Shown: positions 1 to 7,433 of the stretch, piece after piece
How positions within the stretch are numbered: the first letter of the stretch is position 1
Layout: each line of letters opens with the position of its first letter
From: Terriglobia bacterium
GTDB lineage: Bacteria > Acidobacteriota > Terriglobia > UBA7540
Direction: 5' to 3'
DNA length: 58,388 nucleotides
Assembly: GCA_020073545.1 (NCBI GenBank)
Contig: JAIQEZ010000011.1
Location: forward strand, 1-58,388
Notes under the pieces: model-generated
The model's database searches: none
What the model was told of the DNA's origin: nothing
The model's input: only the letters and a program-made list of their open reading frames with translations
Position numbers and translations under genes: made by a program

Positions 1-201
1 CAGCTCCAGGCTTATCTTGATGAATTCGTCTTTCGCCATAATCGGCGCAAGCAACCTATGGCGGCGTTCCAAACCCTGCTGGGACTCGGGACCAAGCACA
101 AGTCCACGACCTATAAGGAGATGCGAACCAGGCGGACCGTTCCAAGCCGCCCAGCCAAGACTGACCCCAACATATTGGGGCTTGCTGAAACAACCGGATA
201 A
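1..201 (+). mobile_element. IS1595-family transposase, C-terminal end (cut by window edge)
   Basis: The open frame runs in from the left edge and stops with TAA at 199-201, giving 66 residues. It begins with LQAYLDEFVFRHNRRK and continues to MAAFQTLLGLG, which is the usual C-terminus of ISXO2-like (IS1595 family) DDE transposases. The catalytic part lies outside the window, so it is unknown whether the element is intact. The last ~25 residues (rich in Arg, Pro and Thr) fit the family less well. No terminal inverted repeat was recognised downstream. Confidence 0.75.
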
Positions 202-239
202 GCATGAGGTGACTAGTGAAGAGGTCGGAGACGTTACGA

Positions 240-274
240 GTTTCGATTTTCGAATTTCGCGTTTCGACCTCCGA
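240..274. repeat. Heptamer-phased tandem repeat (GTTTCGA type)
   Basis: Five consecutive 7-base units, GTTTCGA, TTTTCGA, ATTTCGC, GTTTCGA and CCTCCGA, lie in the gap between the transposase tail and the Crp/Fnr gene. The phasing is exact while the sequence drifts. Similar 7-base phasing with different sequences recurs at several other intergenic sites in this window. Nothing else was seen in 202-413. Confidence 0.6.
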
Positions 275-413
275 TAGCTTGATGGGCCGATCAATCGATG
301 CAGAGATGGCCCGTTCGATCGCCCGACGGCCCTCACCCCGCCTGACGCCGTGGGCTACATTCTTTCGCCCGCTACACGGGCTGACTTCACCAACGAACTT
401 CTGACTCAGAACA

Positions 414-1127
414 CTAACCGGCGGAGCCGCGTTTGGCGCCGGAGACCTGCGCCTCCAGCTCAGCCGTGTCCAATACGATTACCTTGCGGCGCTCCAGGCG
501 GATGATGCCCCGGTCCACAAACCGCCGCAGGTTCCGCGAGACCAGGTCGCGCACCGTCCCGATTTCCGCGCCGATCTCCTGGTTGGTCTCTTCCAGAGGA
601 AACTCGATTCCCCGTTTGGTGCGCACCCCCAGGTTCAGTGCCCGATCGCGCAGGAACCGCGCCAGGCGATGGCTGACTTCCTTGAGGGAGAGCTCTTCAA
701 CCAAACTGGCCAGGTACCGAAAGCGCCAAGCCAGGGAGCGGATGACGGCAAAAGCCACTTCCGAATTCCGCTGGCACAGTTCCAGAAACTCGCGCTTGGG
801 GAGGAACAGCAGAGTGGAATCCTCTACGGCCACAGCAGAGGCAGGGAATTTTCCGCCGTCGAAGACGGTGAGCTCGCCCACGGTCGAGCCGGCGCGCTCG
901 ATCACCAGGATCTGCTCGCGACCGTTTTCCGCCATCTTGAAAAGCTTGACGGCTCCCGCCTGAACTACAAAAAGGCCATCGCAAGGGTCGCCCTCGGCGA
1001 CCAGCGTTTCGTCTTTCAGCAGGCGCCGCGCCATACAATGCCCGGCGAGAACCTTCAACTCCTCGAGCGGCAGCACCGCGAAGAAGGGGACACGGCGCAG
1101 GGTTTCAGGCGGATCCAACGCTGACAT
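414..1127 (-). CDS. Crp/Fnr-family transcriptional regulator
   Basis: This is a cytoplasmic DNA-binding regulator of about 237 residues. The N-terminal ~120 residues form a cyclic-nucleotide-binding-type beta roll (GDPCDGLFVVQAGAVKLF and the following GREQILVIERAG), and the C-terminus carries a winged helix-turn-helix (TNQEIGAEIGTVRDLVSRNL). No cysteine cluster for an FNR iron-sulfur centre is visible in the N-terminus, so an Fnr-type oxygen sensor is unlikely and the ligand is unknown. I chose the ATG at 1127 because AGGA lies eight bases upstream; ATGs at 1133 and 1154 are also in frame. It diverges from a ferredoxin gene, and a palindrome between the two (1234-1243) is a candidate operator. 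Confidence 0.85.
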   Translation of the reverse strand: MSALDPPETLRRVPFFAVLPLEELKVLAGHCMARRLLKDETLVAEGDPCDGLFVVQAGAVKLFKMAENGREQILVIERAGSTVGELTVFDGGKFPASAVAVEDSTLLFLPKREFLELCQRNSEVAFAVIRSLAWRFRYLASLVEELSLKEVSHRLARFLRDRALNLGVRTKRGIEFPLEETNQEIGAEIGTVRDLVSRNLRRFVDRGIIRLERRKVIVLDTAELEAQVSGAKRGSAG

Positions 1128-1233
1128 CGCCATCGTCCTAGGCTCGGTGGGCATGGCGTACAACTCGCCTCTGTCGGGGGAATGAACAAAAGCCCGGAAT
1201 ACTTAGCTTACCAAACCCTCCCCGCAAAGGCAC

Positions 1234-1243
1234 GACTTAAGTC
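1234..1243. promoter_or_regulatory. Candidate Crp/Fnr-type operator palindrome
   Basis: GACTTAAGTC is a perfect 10-base palindrome in the divergent gap between the Crp/Fnr gene and the ferredoxin gene. Its GAC...GTC half-sites around a TTAA centre resemble Fnr/Dnr-class boxes, though the outer bases do not complete a TTGA-N6-TCAA consensus. Autoregulation or control of the ferredoxin is inferred from position only. Confidence 0.35.
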
Positions 1244-1333
1244 ATCGCACGGCAGCGGGCGGACACGTACGCTCAAGACAAGGAGGGCCAGCACGGATCG
1301 GCGAAACAGACGGGCCCTCCGGAGGAAGCTCCT

Positions 1334-1594
1334 ATGGCGTATGTGATCGCTGAACCCTGCATCAACACCAAAGACACCGCCTGCGTGGACGTTTGCCCGG
1401 TCGATTGCATCCACCCGCGGAAGGACGAGGCAAACTTCGCCGACGTGCCACTGCTTTACATTGACCCGGTGGAGTGCATCGACTGCGGAGCCTGCGTCCC
1501 GGTCTGCCCTGTCTCCGCCATCTTCCCCTTGGATGACCTGCCGGAGAAGTGGAAGAGCTTCACCGAGGTCAACGCACAGTACTATCAAAAGTAA
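1334..1594 (+). CDS. 7Fe-type dicluster ferredoxin
   Basis: An 86-residue soluble electron carrier. CIDCGACVPVCP in the second half is a complete [4Fe-4S] motif. The first motif reads C-x7-C-x3-CP, so the Cys at the third position after the first Cys of a classical 8Fe ferredoxin is Thr (CINTKDTAC). FdxA-type 7Fe ferredoxins use the outer cysteines of this motif for a [3Fe-4S] cluster, so a [3Fe-4S]/[4Fe-4S] protein is the best reading. A strong GGAGGAAG ribosome site (1321-1328) precedes the ATG; it is partly inside a CCTCCGGAGG palindrome that could mask it. The gene is single and divergent from the Crp/Fnr regulator. The redox partner is unknown. Confidence 0.88.
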   Translation: MAYVIAEPCINTKDTACVDVCPVDCIHPRKDEANFADVPLLYIDPVECIDCGACVPVCPVSAIFPLDDLPEKWKSFTEVNAQYYQK

Positions 1595-1979
1595 GCGGCG
1601 AAGCGATCGAGTGGGAGGTTCCAGGACCAGGAATCCGACCGCGTACCCCCGGCTGGCAACCCACCGAGCCATTCCGCTGGGCTCACGGCCTGAGGAGATG
1701 CCGCGGGGAGGAATGCGCTTCGTGGACAAGGCAGGTCAGCATCGAAGTGGATCGCTGCCGAATCTTTGGTCGAGCCGGCCAGCCCCATAACCCAGGACAG
1801 TCTGTTCTCTTGCCAGCATTCTGACTGTAACATCTTCAAAACAAGCACCCTCGTTGGGGGCAATCGACTTTCAGGTTGACCCCGGAATCTCTGCATAAGT
1901 AGAATTTAACATTATGGGCCCCCTGCGCGTGGGGGGTTGGTCAAGTGCTTGCTAATATCGGGTGCTGGGAGGAGTCGGC
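1595..1979. other. Intergenic stretch upstream of the lytic transglycosylase
   Basis: No convincing gene is seen in these 385 bases. The right part holds the promoter and ribosome site of the following gene (see 1876-1905); the rest shows no recognisable structure. Confidence 0.5.
1876..1905 (+). promoter_or_regulatory. Candidate sigma-70-like promoter of the lytic transglycosylase
   Basis: TTGACC at 1876-1881 and TAGAAT at 1900-1905 are separated by 18 bases, about 75 bases ahead of the start codon. The match to the -35/-10 consensus is good, but it was found by eye and not tested. Confidence 0.45.
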
Positions 1980-3794
1980 TTGACGAAACGATGGCTGCCC
2001 TGCTGTCTGGGTGTGGCCGTTCTTCTTAGTGGCTGTGCGACAGCAGAGAAGCGTCCGACGGTCGGGCGAGTCCCCACTCCACCCCCGCCTCTCAAGACTC
2101 TGCCCCTCAGGACTACTGACCGCATTATTCCTCCCGAGATGGCCTCCATCCCGGACGCCGCGGAGGTTCTGATAAAGCAAGTGGAAGACCTCTACTCTGC
2201 CGGAATGAGGGATTACCGCTCGGGGAATCTCGAAAAGGCCAAGGAGGAGTTCGACCAAGCGTTGTCGACTCTGCTGGTATCGGACCTGAATATTCAAGGC
2301 GACGAGCGGCTGCGTTCCGAGTTTGACAAAGTCGTGGAGAACGTTTACACGGCAGAGGCCGCATCGCTGGAGCATGGCGACTCGCTGAGCCCGCACAACT
2401 ACGAACCTGCTCCTCTGGATTCTTTCTCCGGCTTGACCTTTCCCGTTGATCCCAGGGTCAAGGAGCAAGCCCAGGAGGAATTGAAGTCGGTCCAATCCGA
2501 CCTGCCGCTGGTCTCCAACGATTACGTGGACGGCGTACTCACGTACCTGCAAAAGCGGGGACGCGGGTATATGGAAGCGGTGCTGAAACGCGGGGGTATG
2601 TACCAGCAAATTATCGGAGACGCGCTGCGCAAAGAAGGCTTGCCTCAGGATCTGATTTACCTCGCTGCGGGTGAGAGTGCCTTCAATCCTTTTGCCGTTT
2701 CCAGGGCGCGCTGCGTCGGAATCTGGCAGTTCGCGCTGGGTACGGGCGTGTTGTACGGCCTGAAGAAGGACCGTTGGGTGGATGAACGCAGTGACCCCAT
2801 CAAGTCCTCCGCTGCGGCAGCTCAGCACTTGAAAGATCTTTACCAGACTTTCGGCGACTGGTTCCTGGCCATGGCGGCTTACGACAGCGGCGCCCTGATG
2901 GTGCAGCGGGCCATTGAGAGGACGGGATACGCAGACTACTGGACGCTACGGAGGCTCCACGCCTTGCCGGCAGAAACCGAGAACTATGTGCCCGTCTTCT
3001 TGGCGACCACGATGATTGCCAAAGACCCCAAGGCCTTCGGGTTCGATTCGCAACCCGATCCGCCTCTCGCGCCCGATAAAGTCACCGCAGAAACACCTGT
3101 GGACCTGCGCCTGATTGCCCAACTCATCGACCACCCCGTCGAGGACTTGGTCAATCTCAACCCCAGCTTGCTGCGTTGGACGACGCCCGGCAACGACCCG
3201 GAGTTCGTTTTGAATCTGCCGCCAGGGACGAAAGACCTCTACGAGTACAGCATCGCGGTTATCCCGCCGGACAAGCGAATTTGGTGGCGAGCGCACAAGG
3301 TGGCGGAAGGCGAGACCCTGGCCGGGATCGCCAAACAATTCCGCATTTCGCCCGTGGCCCTGGCGGAAGTGAATCAACTGAGGCCGGGCGCCTCGCTGGA
3401 GGGGGGTGCACACCTCGTGGTCCCGATGGCGCCGGGCACGGACTCATCCCTGGTGCGGGTGCGGGAGAGAGGGCCCCGGCGGCTCCTGCGCTACCGCGTG
3501 CGCCCAGGAGACACCGTGGACCTAGTCGCGGATCGTTTTGACGTAACGCCTTACCAGCTTCGCCGTTGGAACAACCTGAAGTCTGCAAAATTGGCTCCGG
3601 GCAGATACCTGCGCATTTACGTGCGGTCAGAAGAGAGGAGCACCTCCCGGGCTTCCCATCCGAAGCGTAATACGAAGGCGGGTCAAGCTTCTCCCGCGAA
3701 GAACCCCGCCTCCTCGAAAGCCCCTCTCGCCGACAAGAAACCCCCTGCTTCCAGGACTCCCTCCGCCCCCGCGGCGGCCCTGCCGGTCCAATAG
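1980..3794 (+). CDS. Lipoprotein membrane-bound lytic murein transglycosylase (MltD-like)
   Basis: The protein cleaves the glycan strand of peptidoglycan in the periplasm. From a TTG start at 1980 (GGGAGGAG five bases upstream; a GTG at 1962 is the alternative) it has ~604 residues. A lipobox LLSGC puts the lipidated Cys near residue 19. The SLT domain spans ~200-330, with the catalytic Glu at about 232 in AAGESAFNPF and the usual GIWQF motif after it. Two LysM peptidoglycan-binding domains follow at ~440-482 and ~504-547. The last ~50 residues are a Lys/Pro/Ala/Ser-rich tail with no fold. The architecture is that of MltD. It stands alone with its own promoter. Confidence 0.9.
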   Translation: MTKRWLPCCLGVAVLLSGCATAEKRPTVGRVPTPPPPLKTLPLRTTDRIIPPEMASIPDAAEVLIKQVEDLYSAGMRDYRSGNLEKAKEEFDQALSTLLVSDLNIQGDERLRSEFDKVVENVYTAEAASLEHGDSLSPHNYEPAPLDSFSGLTFPVDPRVKEQAQEELKSVQSDLPLVSNDYVDGVLTYLQKRGRGYMEAVLKRGGMYQQIIGDALRKEGLPQDLIYLAAGESAFNPFAVSRARCVGIWQFALGTGVLYGLKKDRWVDERSDPIKSSAAAAQHLKDLYQTFGDWFLAMAAYDSGALMVQRAIERTGYADYWTLRRLHALPAETENYVPVFLATTMIAKDPKAFGFDSQPDPPLAPDKVTAETPVDLRLIAQLIDHPVEDLVNLNPSLLRWTTPGNDPEFVLNLPPGTKDLYEYSIAVIPPDKRIWWRAHKVAEGETLAGIAKQFRISPVALAEVNQLRPGASLEGGAHLVVPMAPGTDSSLVRVRERGPRRLLRYRVRPGDTVDLVADRFDVTPYQLRRWNNLKSAKLAPGRYLRIYVRSEERSTSRASHPKRNTKAGQASPAKNPASSKAPLADKKPPASRTPSAPAAALPVQ

Positions 3795-3824
3795 ACACCC
3801 CGCACGAAACTTCATCAATTGCTC

Positions 3825-3851
3825 TTGACAGGATGATTCTGCTGGTATACA
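3825..3851 (+). promoter_or_regulatory. Candidate promoter of the histone-like gene
   Basis: A perfect -35 TTGACA (3825-3830) is followed after 15 bases by TATACA (3846-3851). The spacer is shorter than the ideal 17. It lies ~95 bases before the ATG of the next gene. Confidence 0.45.
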
Positions 3852-3946
3852 TCTGCCCGGACTGCAGGATTTGTGGTCGTAGGGAAGCGACCTTTGACTA
3901 AAGCGAAAAACCATGGCTGAACACCAGACGACGGGAGGAGGGATTC

Positions 3947-4318
3947 ATGGCCTTCGACGATGAAAAGGAACCAGGCGACGAGCTGGAGGACTACGGAGAA
4001 GAACTCTCCTCCGACTACAAGGAAGAAGCGGAAGAGAGTTTAGGGGAAGAGGGCGAGGAGCTCGAGGAGGAAGTCTCCTACAAGGTCGAGGCGGTAGTGA
4101 CGCCTGCCAAGGAGCCGGCACCTGCCGCCGCGGGAGCTCCCAAGCCTGCGCCCGCAGCCTCCAAGCGCGCCCCGGCAAAAAGGAAGCCGGCCAAAAAAGC
4201 CAAACCCAAGGCGAAGAAGCCGGCCAAGGCCCGCAAGCCTGCCGTAAAAGCCAAGAAGGCGAAGAAGGCTGCCAAGAAGGCGAAGAAGGCTGCCAAGAAG
4301 CAAGGGCGGCGTCGGTAG
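3947..4318 (+). CDS. Histone-H1-like acidic/basic low-complexity protein
   Basis: 123 residues with two opposite halves. Residues 1-50 are strongly acidic (Glu/Asp with Tyr and Ser), and ~51-123 are Pro/Ala then Lys/Ala rich with KKAKKA-type repeats ending in GRRR. The basic half resembles the C-terminal tails of bacterial histone-H1-like nucleoid proteins, which bind DNA through charge. No folded domain is visible, so function is inferred from composition. The start is well supported by GGAGGAGGG six bases before ATG and by an upstream promoter. The acidic head could mask the basic tail or bind a partner; this is speculation. Confidence 0.75.
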   Translation: MAFDDEKEPGDELEDYGEELSSDYKEEAEESLGEEGEELEEEVSYKVEAVVTPAKEPAPAAAGAPKPAPAASKRAPAKRKPAKKAKPKAKKPAKARKPAVKAKKAKKAAKKAKKAAKKQGRRR

Positions 4319-4400
4319 GTGGGACTATCGGCACAGGGCCTCGGGCCATGGCCCCCGCGTTCGCCCCCTGCCGGGTCAGCGGACGAGGAGAGGCGCGCCC

Positions 4401-5345
4401 GTGTACCGGGCGTGTGTGCGTCCGAGGTTCCGTGCGTCCCCGACCATGCCGCCTATTGAGCCCACTGGTTTGAGCCGCAGAGCGCAGGAAGTGCAGCGCG
4501 AGGTGCTCGTGGGGAACCCTGCCGGCGGAACGGCGGCGCCCAGGGTTCGCGCCGTGGAGTTTGTCCGCCGGATGCGCGGCGCCTCCCAACCCTGCCTGCT
4601 GCGCTGCGAAGACGGGGCTAGCTACGTCGTAAAATTCCGGAACAACCCCCAGCACGCGCGCGTGCTCGCCAACGAGATGCTGGCCTCGCGCTTGGCACAA
4701 CTCGTGCGTTTGCCGGTGGCCACTCCAGCGTTTGTGGAGGTCTCCCGTCATCTGATTGGCAGTCATCCCCATCTCGCCTTCGAGGTCGGCGACCGCCGGA
4801 AACCTTTCGAGCCCGGCCTGCACTTCGGCTCGCGCTTCCCGGGAGTCCCCAGCCAGACACTGGTGGTGGATTTCCTGCCCGATCGCCTGCTGCGGCGCGT
4901 CAAGAACCTCAGTGCCGTTTTCCTGGGGGCCTATGTTTTCGACAAGTGGACGTGCAACTGCGATGGCCGCCAGGTGATCTTCCATCGCCCTGCCGACGAC
5001 GAGGAATCCACCTATTCCCTGGCGCTCATTGACCAGGGGTTCTGCTTCAACGACGGCGACTGGACCTTTCCGGACAGCCCCCTGCGCGGCCTCTATCCGC
5101 GTCGCTTGGTCTACGAGAAGGTCTGCGGGCTGGAATCGTTCGAACCCCTCCTCTCCCGCATCGAGAACCTCGCGCCGGGTGAGCTGGAGGATTGTACGCG
5201 TGGAATCCCCACCGAATGGTGCGAGCCGGATCCCGGGCAACTCGTGCGGCTGGTGGAGATTCTCTACGAACGGCGTCGCAAACTGCGCCAGGCGATCATC
5301 GACGCCAAGAACTGTGCGCTTAACCCCTTTCCCAACTGGGTGTAA
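4401..5345 (+). CDS. HipA-like kinase-domain protein
   Basis: About 314 residues. SYVVKFRNNPQHARVLANEM resembles the nucleotide-binding lobe of the HipA-like (HipA_2) family, FDKWTCNCDGRQ fits its catalytic Asp/Asn loop, and ALIDQGFCFNDG fits the metal-binding Asp. HipA proteins are Ser/Thr kinases and some are toxins; substrate and toxicity are unknown here. A GTG at 4401 has GAGGAG ten bases upstream; an ATG at 4446 is the alternative. It is followed after 32 bases by a DUF3037 gene on the same strand, a pairing known for this family and suggesting a two-gene unit. No HipB-like helix-turn-helix partner is present. Confidence 0.8.
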   Translation: MYRACVRPRFRASPTMPPIEPTGLSRRAQEVQREVLVGNPAGGTAAPRVRAVEFVRRMRGASQPCLLRCEDGASYVVKFRNNPQHARVLANEMLASRLAQLVRLPVATPAFVEVSRHLIGSHPHLAFEVGDRRKPFEPGLHFGSRFPGVPSQTLVVDFLPDRLLRRVKNLSAVFLGAYVFDKWTCNCDGRQVIFHRPADDEESTYSLALIDQGFCFNDGDWTFPDSPLRGLYPRRLVYEKVCGLESFEPLLSRIENLAPGELEDCTRGIPTEWCEPDPGQLVRLVEILYERRRKLRQAIIDAKNCALNPFPNWV

Positions 5346-5377
5346 CCTCGGCCGAGAGGGCAGGGCGGTCAGAACCG

Positions 5378-6214
5378 ATGGCAGAAGATAGCAGCTTGAA
5401 AGCCTGTTCCTATTTCCTGGTGCGCTACGTCCCCGACACCGAGCGCGAAGAGTTCCTCAACATTGGCCTGTTCCTGCACAGCGCCGAGGACCAGTTCCTG
5501 GATTGCCTTTTCACCGACGACCTCCGCCGCATCAGGCGCTTCCATCCCCGGGCTGACCTGCGGTTCCTGCGGGACTTGCAGAGTCACTTCGAGCAGCAAA
5601 TCCAGGAGCACGAAGATAATCTGGAGAGATACCTCGCGGAGATGCAGGAATCTTTCTCCAATCTCATCCAGCTCACGCCACCCCGCCCGCTGCTCGCCGC
5701 TGAGGCGCAGGCGCAAATGGCACAACTGTTCGAAAGATTTGTGGGCAAGCGCCGGGCGGAGTTTCCTGCGGCAGACACTCGCATGCGCATCAAACAGCGG
5801 CTCGCGGACGCCTTGCGACGAGCCAGGGTGCTTGATCATCCGCTCTTCGAGAAACGCATCCCGGCCGAGCAGTGGACCGAGAAAGGCGACCCTTTCCATT
5901 TCGACTTTGGCTACCGGCCGCTGCGCGCCGCCGGAAAACCCAACGGACACCTTAAGCTGATCCACGCTCTCTCCCTGCACCGCGATAATGAGATTGCTCA
6001 CGTCCTCGCCAACACCCTCCGCTACGTTCGCCGCAAAGAACCCACGGAACTCACGGCCGTCATCGAAGCCTTGCCGGCGCGGCGAGACGAAACCGCAGGT
6101 CACTCTTATCGCCTCCTGAGGGATGCCGAAGTCACCCTGCAGCCTCTCGCCGAGGTAGGGGCCTTCGCCTCCTCCGTCAGCAAGGAACTCTTGCTGAGCG
6201 CCTCCGCGTCCTGA
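5378..6214 (+). CDS. DUF3037-family protein, partner of the HipA-like kinase
   Basis: 278 residues, no signal peptide or membrane segment. The N-terminus (YFLVRYVPDTEREEFLNIGL) is the hallmark of DUF3037, a family of unknown biochemical function often encoded beside HipA-like kinases. A region rich in Glu and Gln around residues 60-100 may be a coiled coil. It lies 32 bases downstream of the kinase and is probably cotranscribed. By analogy with HipA systems it could be a regulator or substrate of the kinase; that is inference. The start ATG at 5378 fits the conserved N-terminus. Confidence 0.78.
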   Translation: MAEDSSLKACSYFLVRYVPDTEREEFLNIGLFLHSAEDQFLDCLFTDDLRRIRRFHPRADLRFLRDLQSHFEQQIQEHEDNLERYLAEMQESFSNLIQLTPPRPLLAAEAQAQMAQLFERFVGKRRAEFPAADTRMRIKQRLADALRRARVLDHPLFEKRIPAEQWTEKGDPFHFDFGYRPLRAAGKPNGHLKLIHALSLHRDNEIAHVLANTLRYVRRKEPTELTAVIEALPARRDETAGHSYRLLRDAEVTLQPLAEVGAFASSVSKELLLSASAS

Positions 6215-6252
6215 GGGACGCCTCGTGCCGCGCCCGCCCCGGGACGCGGGGA

Positions 6253-6280
6253 GTAGGCAGTAGGCAGAAGGCAGTAGGCA
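6253..6280. repeat. Heptamer-phased repeat (GTAGGCA type)
   Basis: Four exact 7-base steps: GTAGGCA, GTAGGCA, GAAGGCA, GTAGGCA. The same motif family recurs near 44337-44390 and 44655-44705. Confidence 0.7.
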
Positions 6281-6337
6281 GCGAGCGCCGTGTGCGAGTC
6301 CCGACAAAGTCGGGAAAAGTACTTCGCCCTTTGACTT

Positions 6338-6365
6338 CGGACCTCGGACCCCGGACTTCGGACTC
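6338..6365. repeat. Heptamer-phased repeat (CGGACCT type)
   Basis: Four 7-base units, CGGACCT, CGGACCC, CGGACTT, CGGACTC, directly abutting. Confidence 0.7.
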
Positions 6366-6552
6366 TCAAGGGCAGTGGCTAGTGACGAGTGAACAGCAAG
6401 CCCCAAACGGTCACGAGGCGGCCAGACTGTAGCGCCGGTGCCTCCGGTTTCTGGAGTCTCCGGTCCCAGGAGTCCGATGGACTCCATCGGAGTCCAGAAG
6501 TCGGACCGATGGGCTCCACCGGAGTCCTGAAATCGGACCCCACCGGCGTCTC

Positions 6553-6587
6553 GCTGAGAGCTGAACGCTGAGCGCTGACAGCTAAGT
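6553..6587. repeat. Heptamer-phased repeat (GCTGAAC type)
   Basis: Five 7-base units, GCTGAGA, GCTGAAC, GCTGAGC, GCTGACA, GCTAAGT. The first four bases are conserved and the last three drift. Confidence 0.7.
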
Positions 6588-6593
6588 TACTCC

Positions 6594-6850
6594 TTTTCAA
6601 CAACATCGTGGCAGAGAGACTATAACCTGCTTCTTTTCTTCAACATCGTGGCAAACCCACAAATTGACATTTTTTCTCACTTTGTTTTCAATAACATCGT
6701 GAGAGTTACCTTCATTTTGGGGCCCCTTTTTTTTCGTCACCCTCGCTACAGCAGAACAAACTAACTCCCTTTGTTTCAACGAGATGGATTTTTGCAGGGT
6801 TTTGGCTCTTCATCGCTAACCATATTTCTTTTCTATAACATCGTGGCAAA
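6594..6850. repeat. Iterated AACATCGTGGCA motif in AT-rich DNA
   Basis: AACATCGTGGCA occurs at about 6602, 6642 and 6837, and as AACATCGTGAGA at about 6692; AACATCGTGTGG occurs again near 7336. Most copies are preceded by a pyrimidine run of the type CTTTTC. Spacing is irregular (about 40, 50 and 145 bases), so this is not a tandem repeat or CRISPR array. It could be a set of protein-binding sites (operator or iteron-like) or the remains of a mobile element's ends. The nearest downstream gene is the OLD-family nuclease. Confidence 0.55.
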
Positions 6851-6914
6851 GACATGCGCGAAGCTGGGGTGAACTTCATTTAGGCCAGACCTGAAAATGG
6901 CTACGGAAAAACGT

Positions 6915-6936
6915 GTAGCGGCGACTTCACGTCGCC
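6915..6936 (+). repeat. REP palindrome, GTAG-headed, variant stem
   Basis: GTAG, then C, then stem GGCGAC, loop TTCAC, stem GTCGCC. Compared with the main REP near the RAYT gene, both arms have changed together (GGCGAT/ATCGCC to GGCGAC/GTCGCC), so pairing is preserved. Confidence 0.75.
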
Positions 6937-6964
6937 ATGCTTGGGGTGAAAACACAGGACATGT

Positions 6965-6986
6965 GGCGATGTAAAATCGCCGCTAC
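6965..6986 (-). repeat. REP palindrome, GTAG-headed, main type
   Basis: On the minus strand: GTAG, C, stem GGCGAT, loop TTTAC, stem ATCGCC. It points in the opposite direction to the copy at 6915-6936, so the two form an inverted (BIME-like) pair 28 bases apart. It lies 4 kb from the RAYT gene. Confidence 0.8.
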
Positions 6987-7232
6987 CTCGTCGGGACTGG
7001 GTTTTTCCGCAGCCTGTATTGCCCCGAGCCGGTCGGAGACTTACTGCCGCCCCGGTCTAGAAAGGCTCAAGTGAAGCTTAATCTAAAGTATCGCATCTGT
7101 CAACCCCCAAGCCGTGCAAGCAATCGGGAGCCTGCCCCGGCTCGTGCCGGGAACGGGCCGGGGATCGGGACATCGGTTCATCGGCTCACTGATTCACTGC
7201 TTTAGTGGTTCACTGATTCAGTCCCTCGTCTT

Positions 7233-7281
7233 CCTGTCCCCTGTCACCTGTAACCTGTCCCCTGTCCCCTGTTCTCCCGCC
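7233..7281. repeat. Heptamer-phased repeat (CCTGTCC type)
   Basis: Seven 7-base units, CCTGTCC, CCTGTCA, CCTGTAA, CCTGTCC, CCTGTCC, CCTGTTC, TCCCGCC. A weaker 7-base phase (TCACTGATTC-like) extends left to about 7170. A related array is at 44272-44335. Confidence 0.7.
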
Positions 7282-7433
7282 CCTTGCTTTGTTAGTCAAT
7301 CGGGTTTATAAAGGTCGGAGCTAACGTCCTGGTCAACATCGTGTGGTCAGTATATGGTCTCGCGTTCATCGGACCGCACGCATGCTAACCACGGCATGGG
7401 TACACGACCCGCGCGGTAAGAGGAGGGCAATTC

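Larger units (their letters stand above)
6215..7433. other. 1.2 kb non-coding repeat region before the OLD nuclease gene
   Basis: No credible gene. The stretch holds several 7-base-phased arrays (6253-6280, 6338-6365, 6553-6587, 7233-7281), a run of alternating GGAGTCC/GGACTCC motifs (~6468-6500), four to five copies of an AACATCGTGGCA motif (6594-6850), and two REP palindromes in inverted orientation (6915-6936, 6965-6986). Part of it (6590-6850) is visibly AT-richer than the surroundings, which suggests foreign origin. Confidence 0.6.

Noticed and set aside
3945-5240. Long minus-strand open frame opposite the histone-like and HipA genes
   Set aside because: It mirrors the Lys/Ala-rich and HipA-like coding strand, has low-complexity Arg/Leu/Pro content and no family motif or ribosome site.
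4401-6214. Classical hipBA toxin-antitoxin operon
   Set aside because: There is no HipB-like helix-turn-helix gene; the partner is DUF3037 and the gene order differs.
6594-6850. Possible CRISPR-like array from repeated AACATCGTGGCA
   Set aside because: The repeated core is only ~12 bases, spacing is irregular (about 40, 50 and 145 bases), and no cas gene is nearby.
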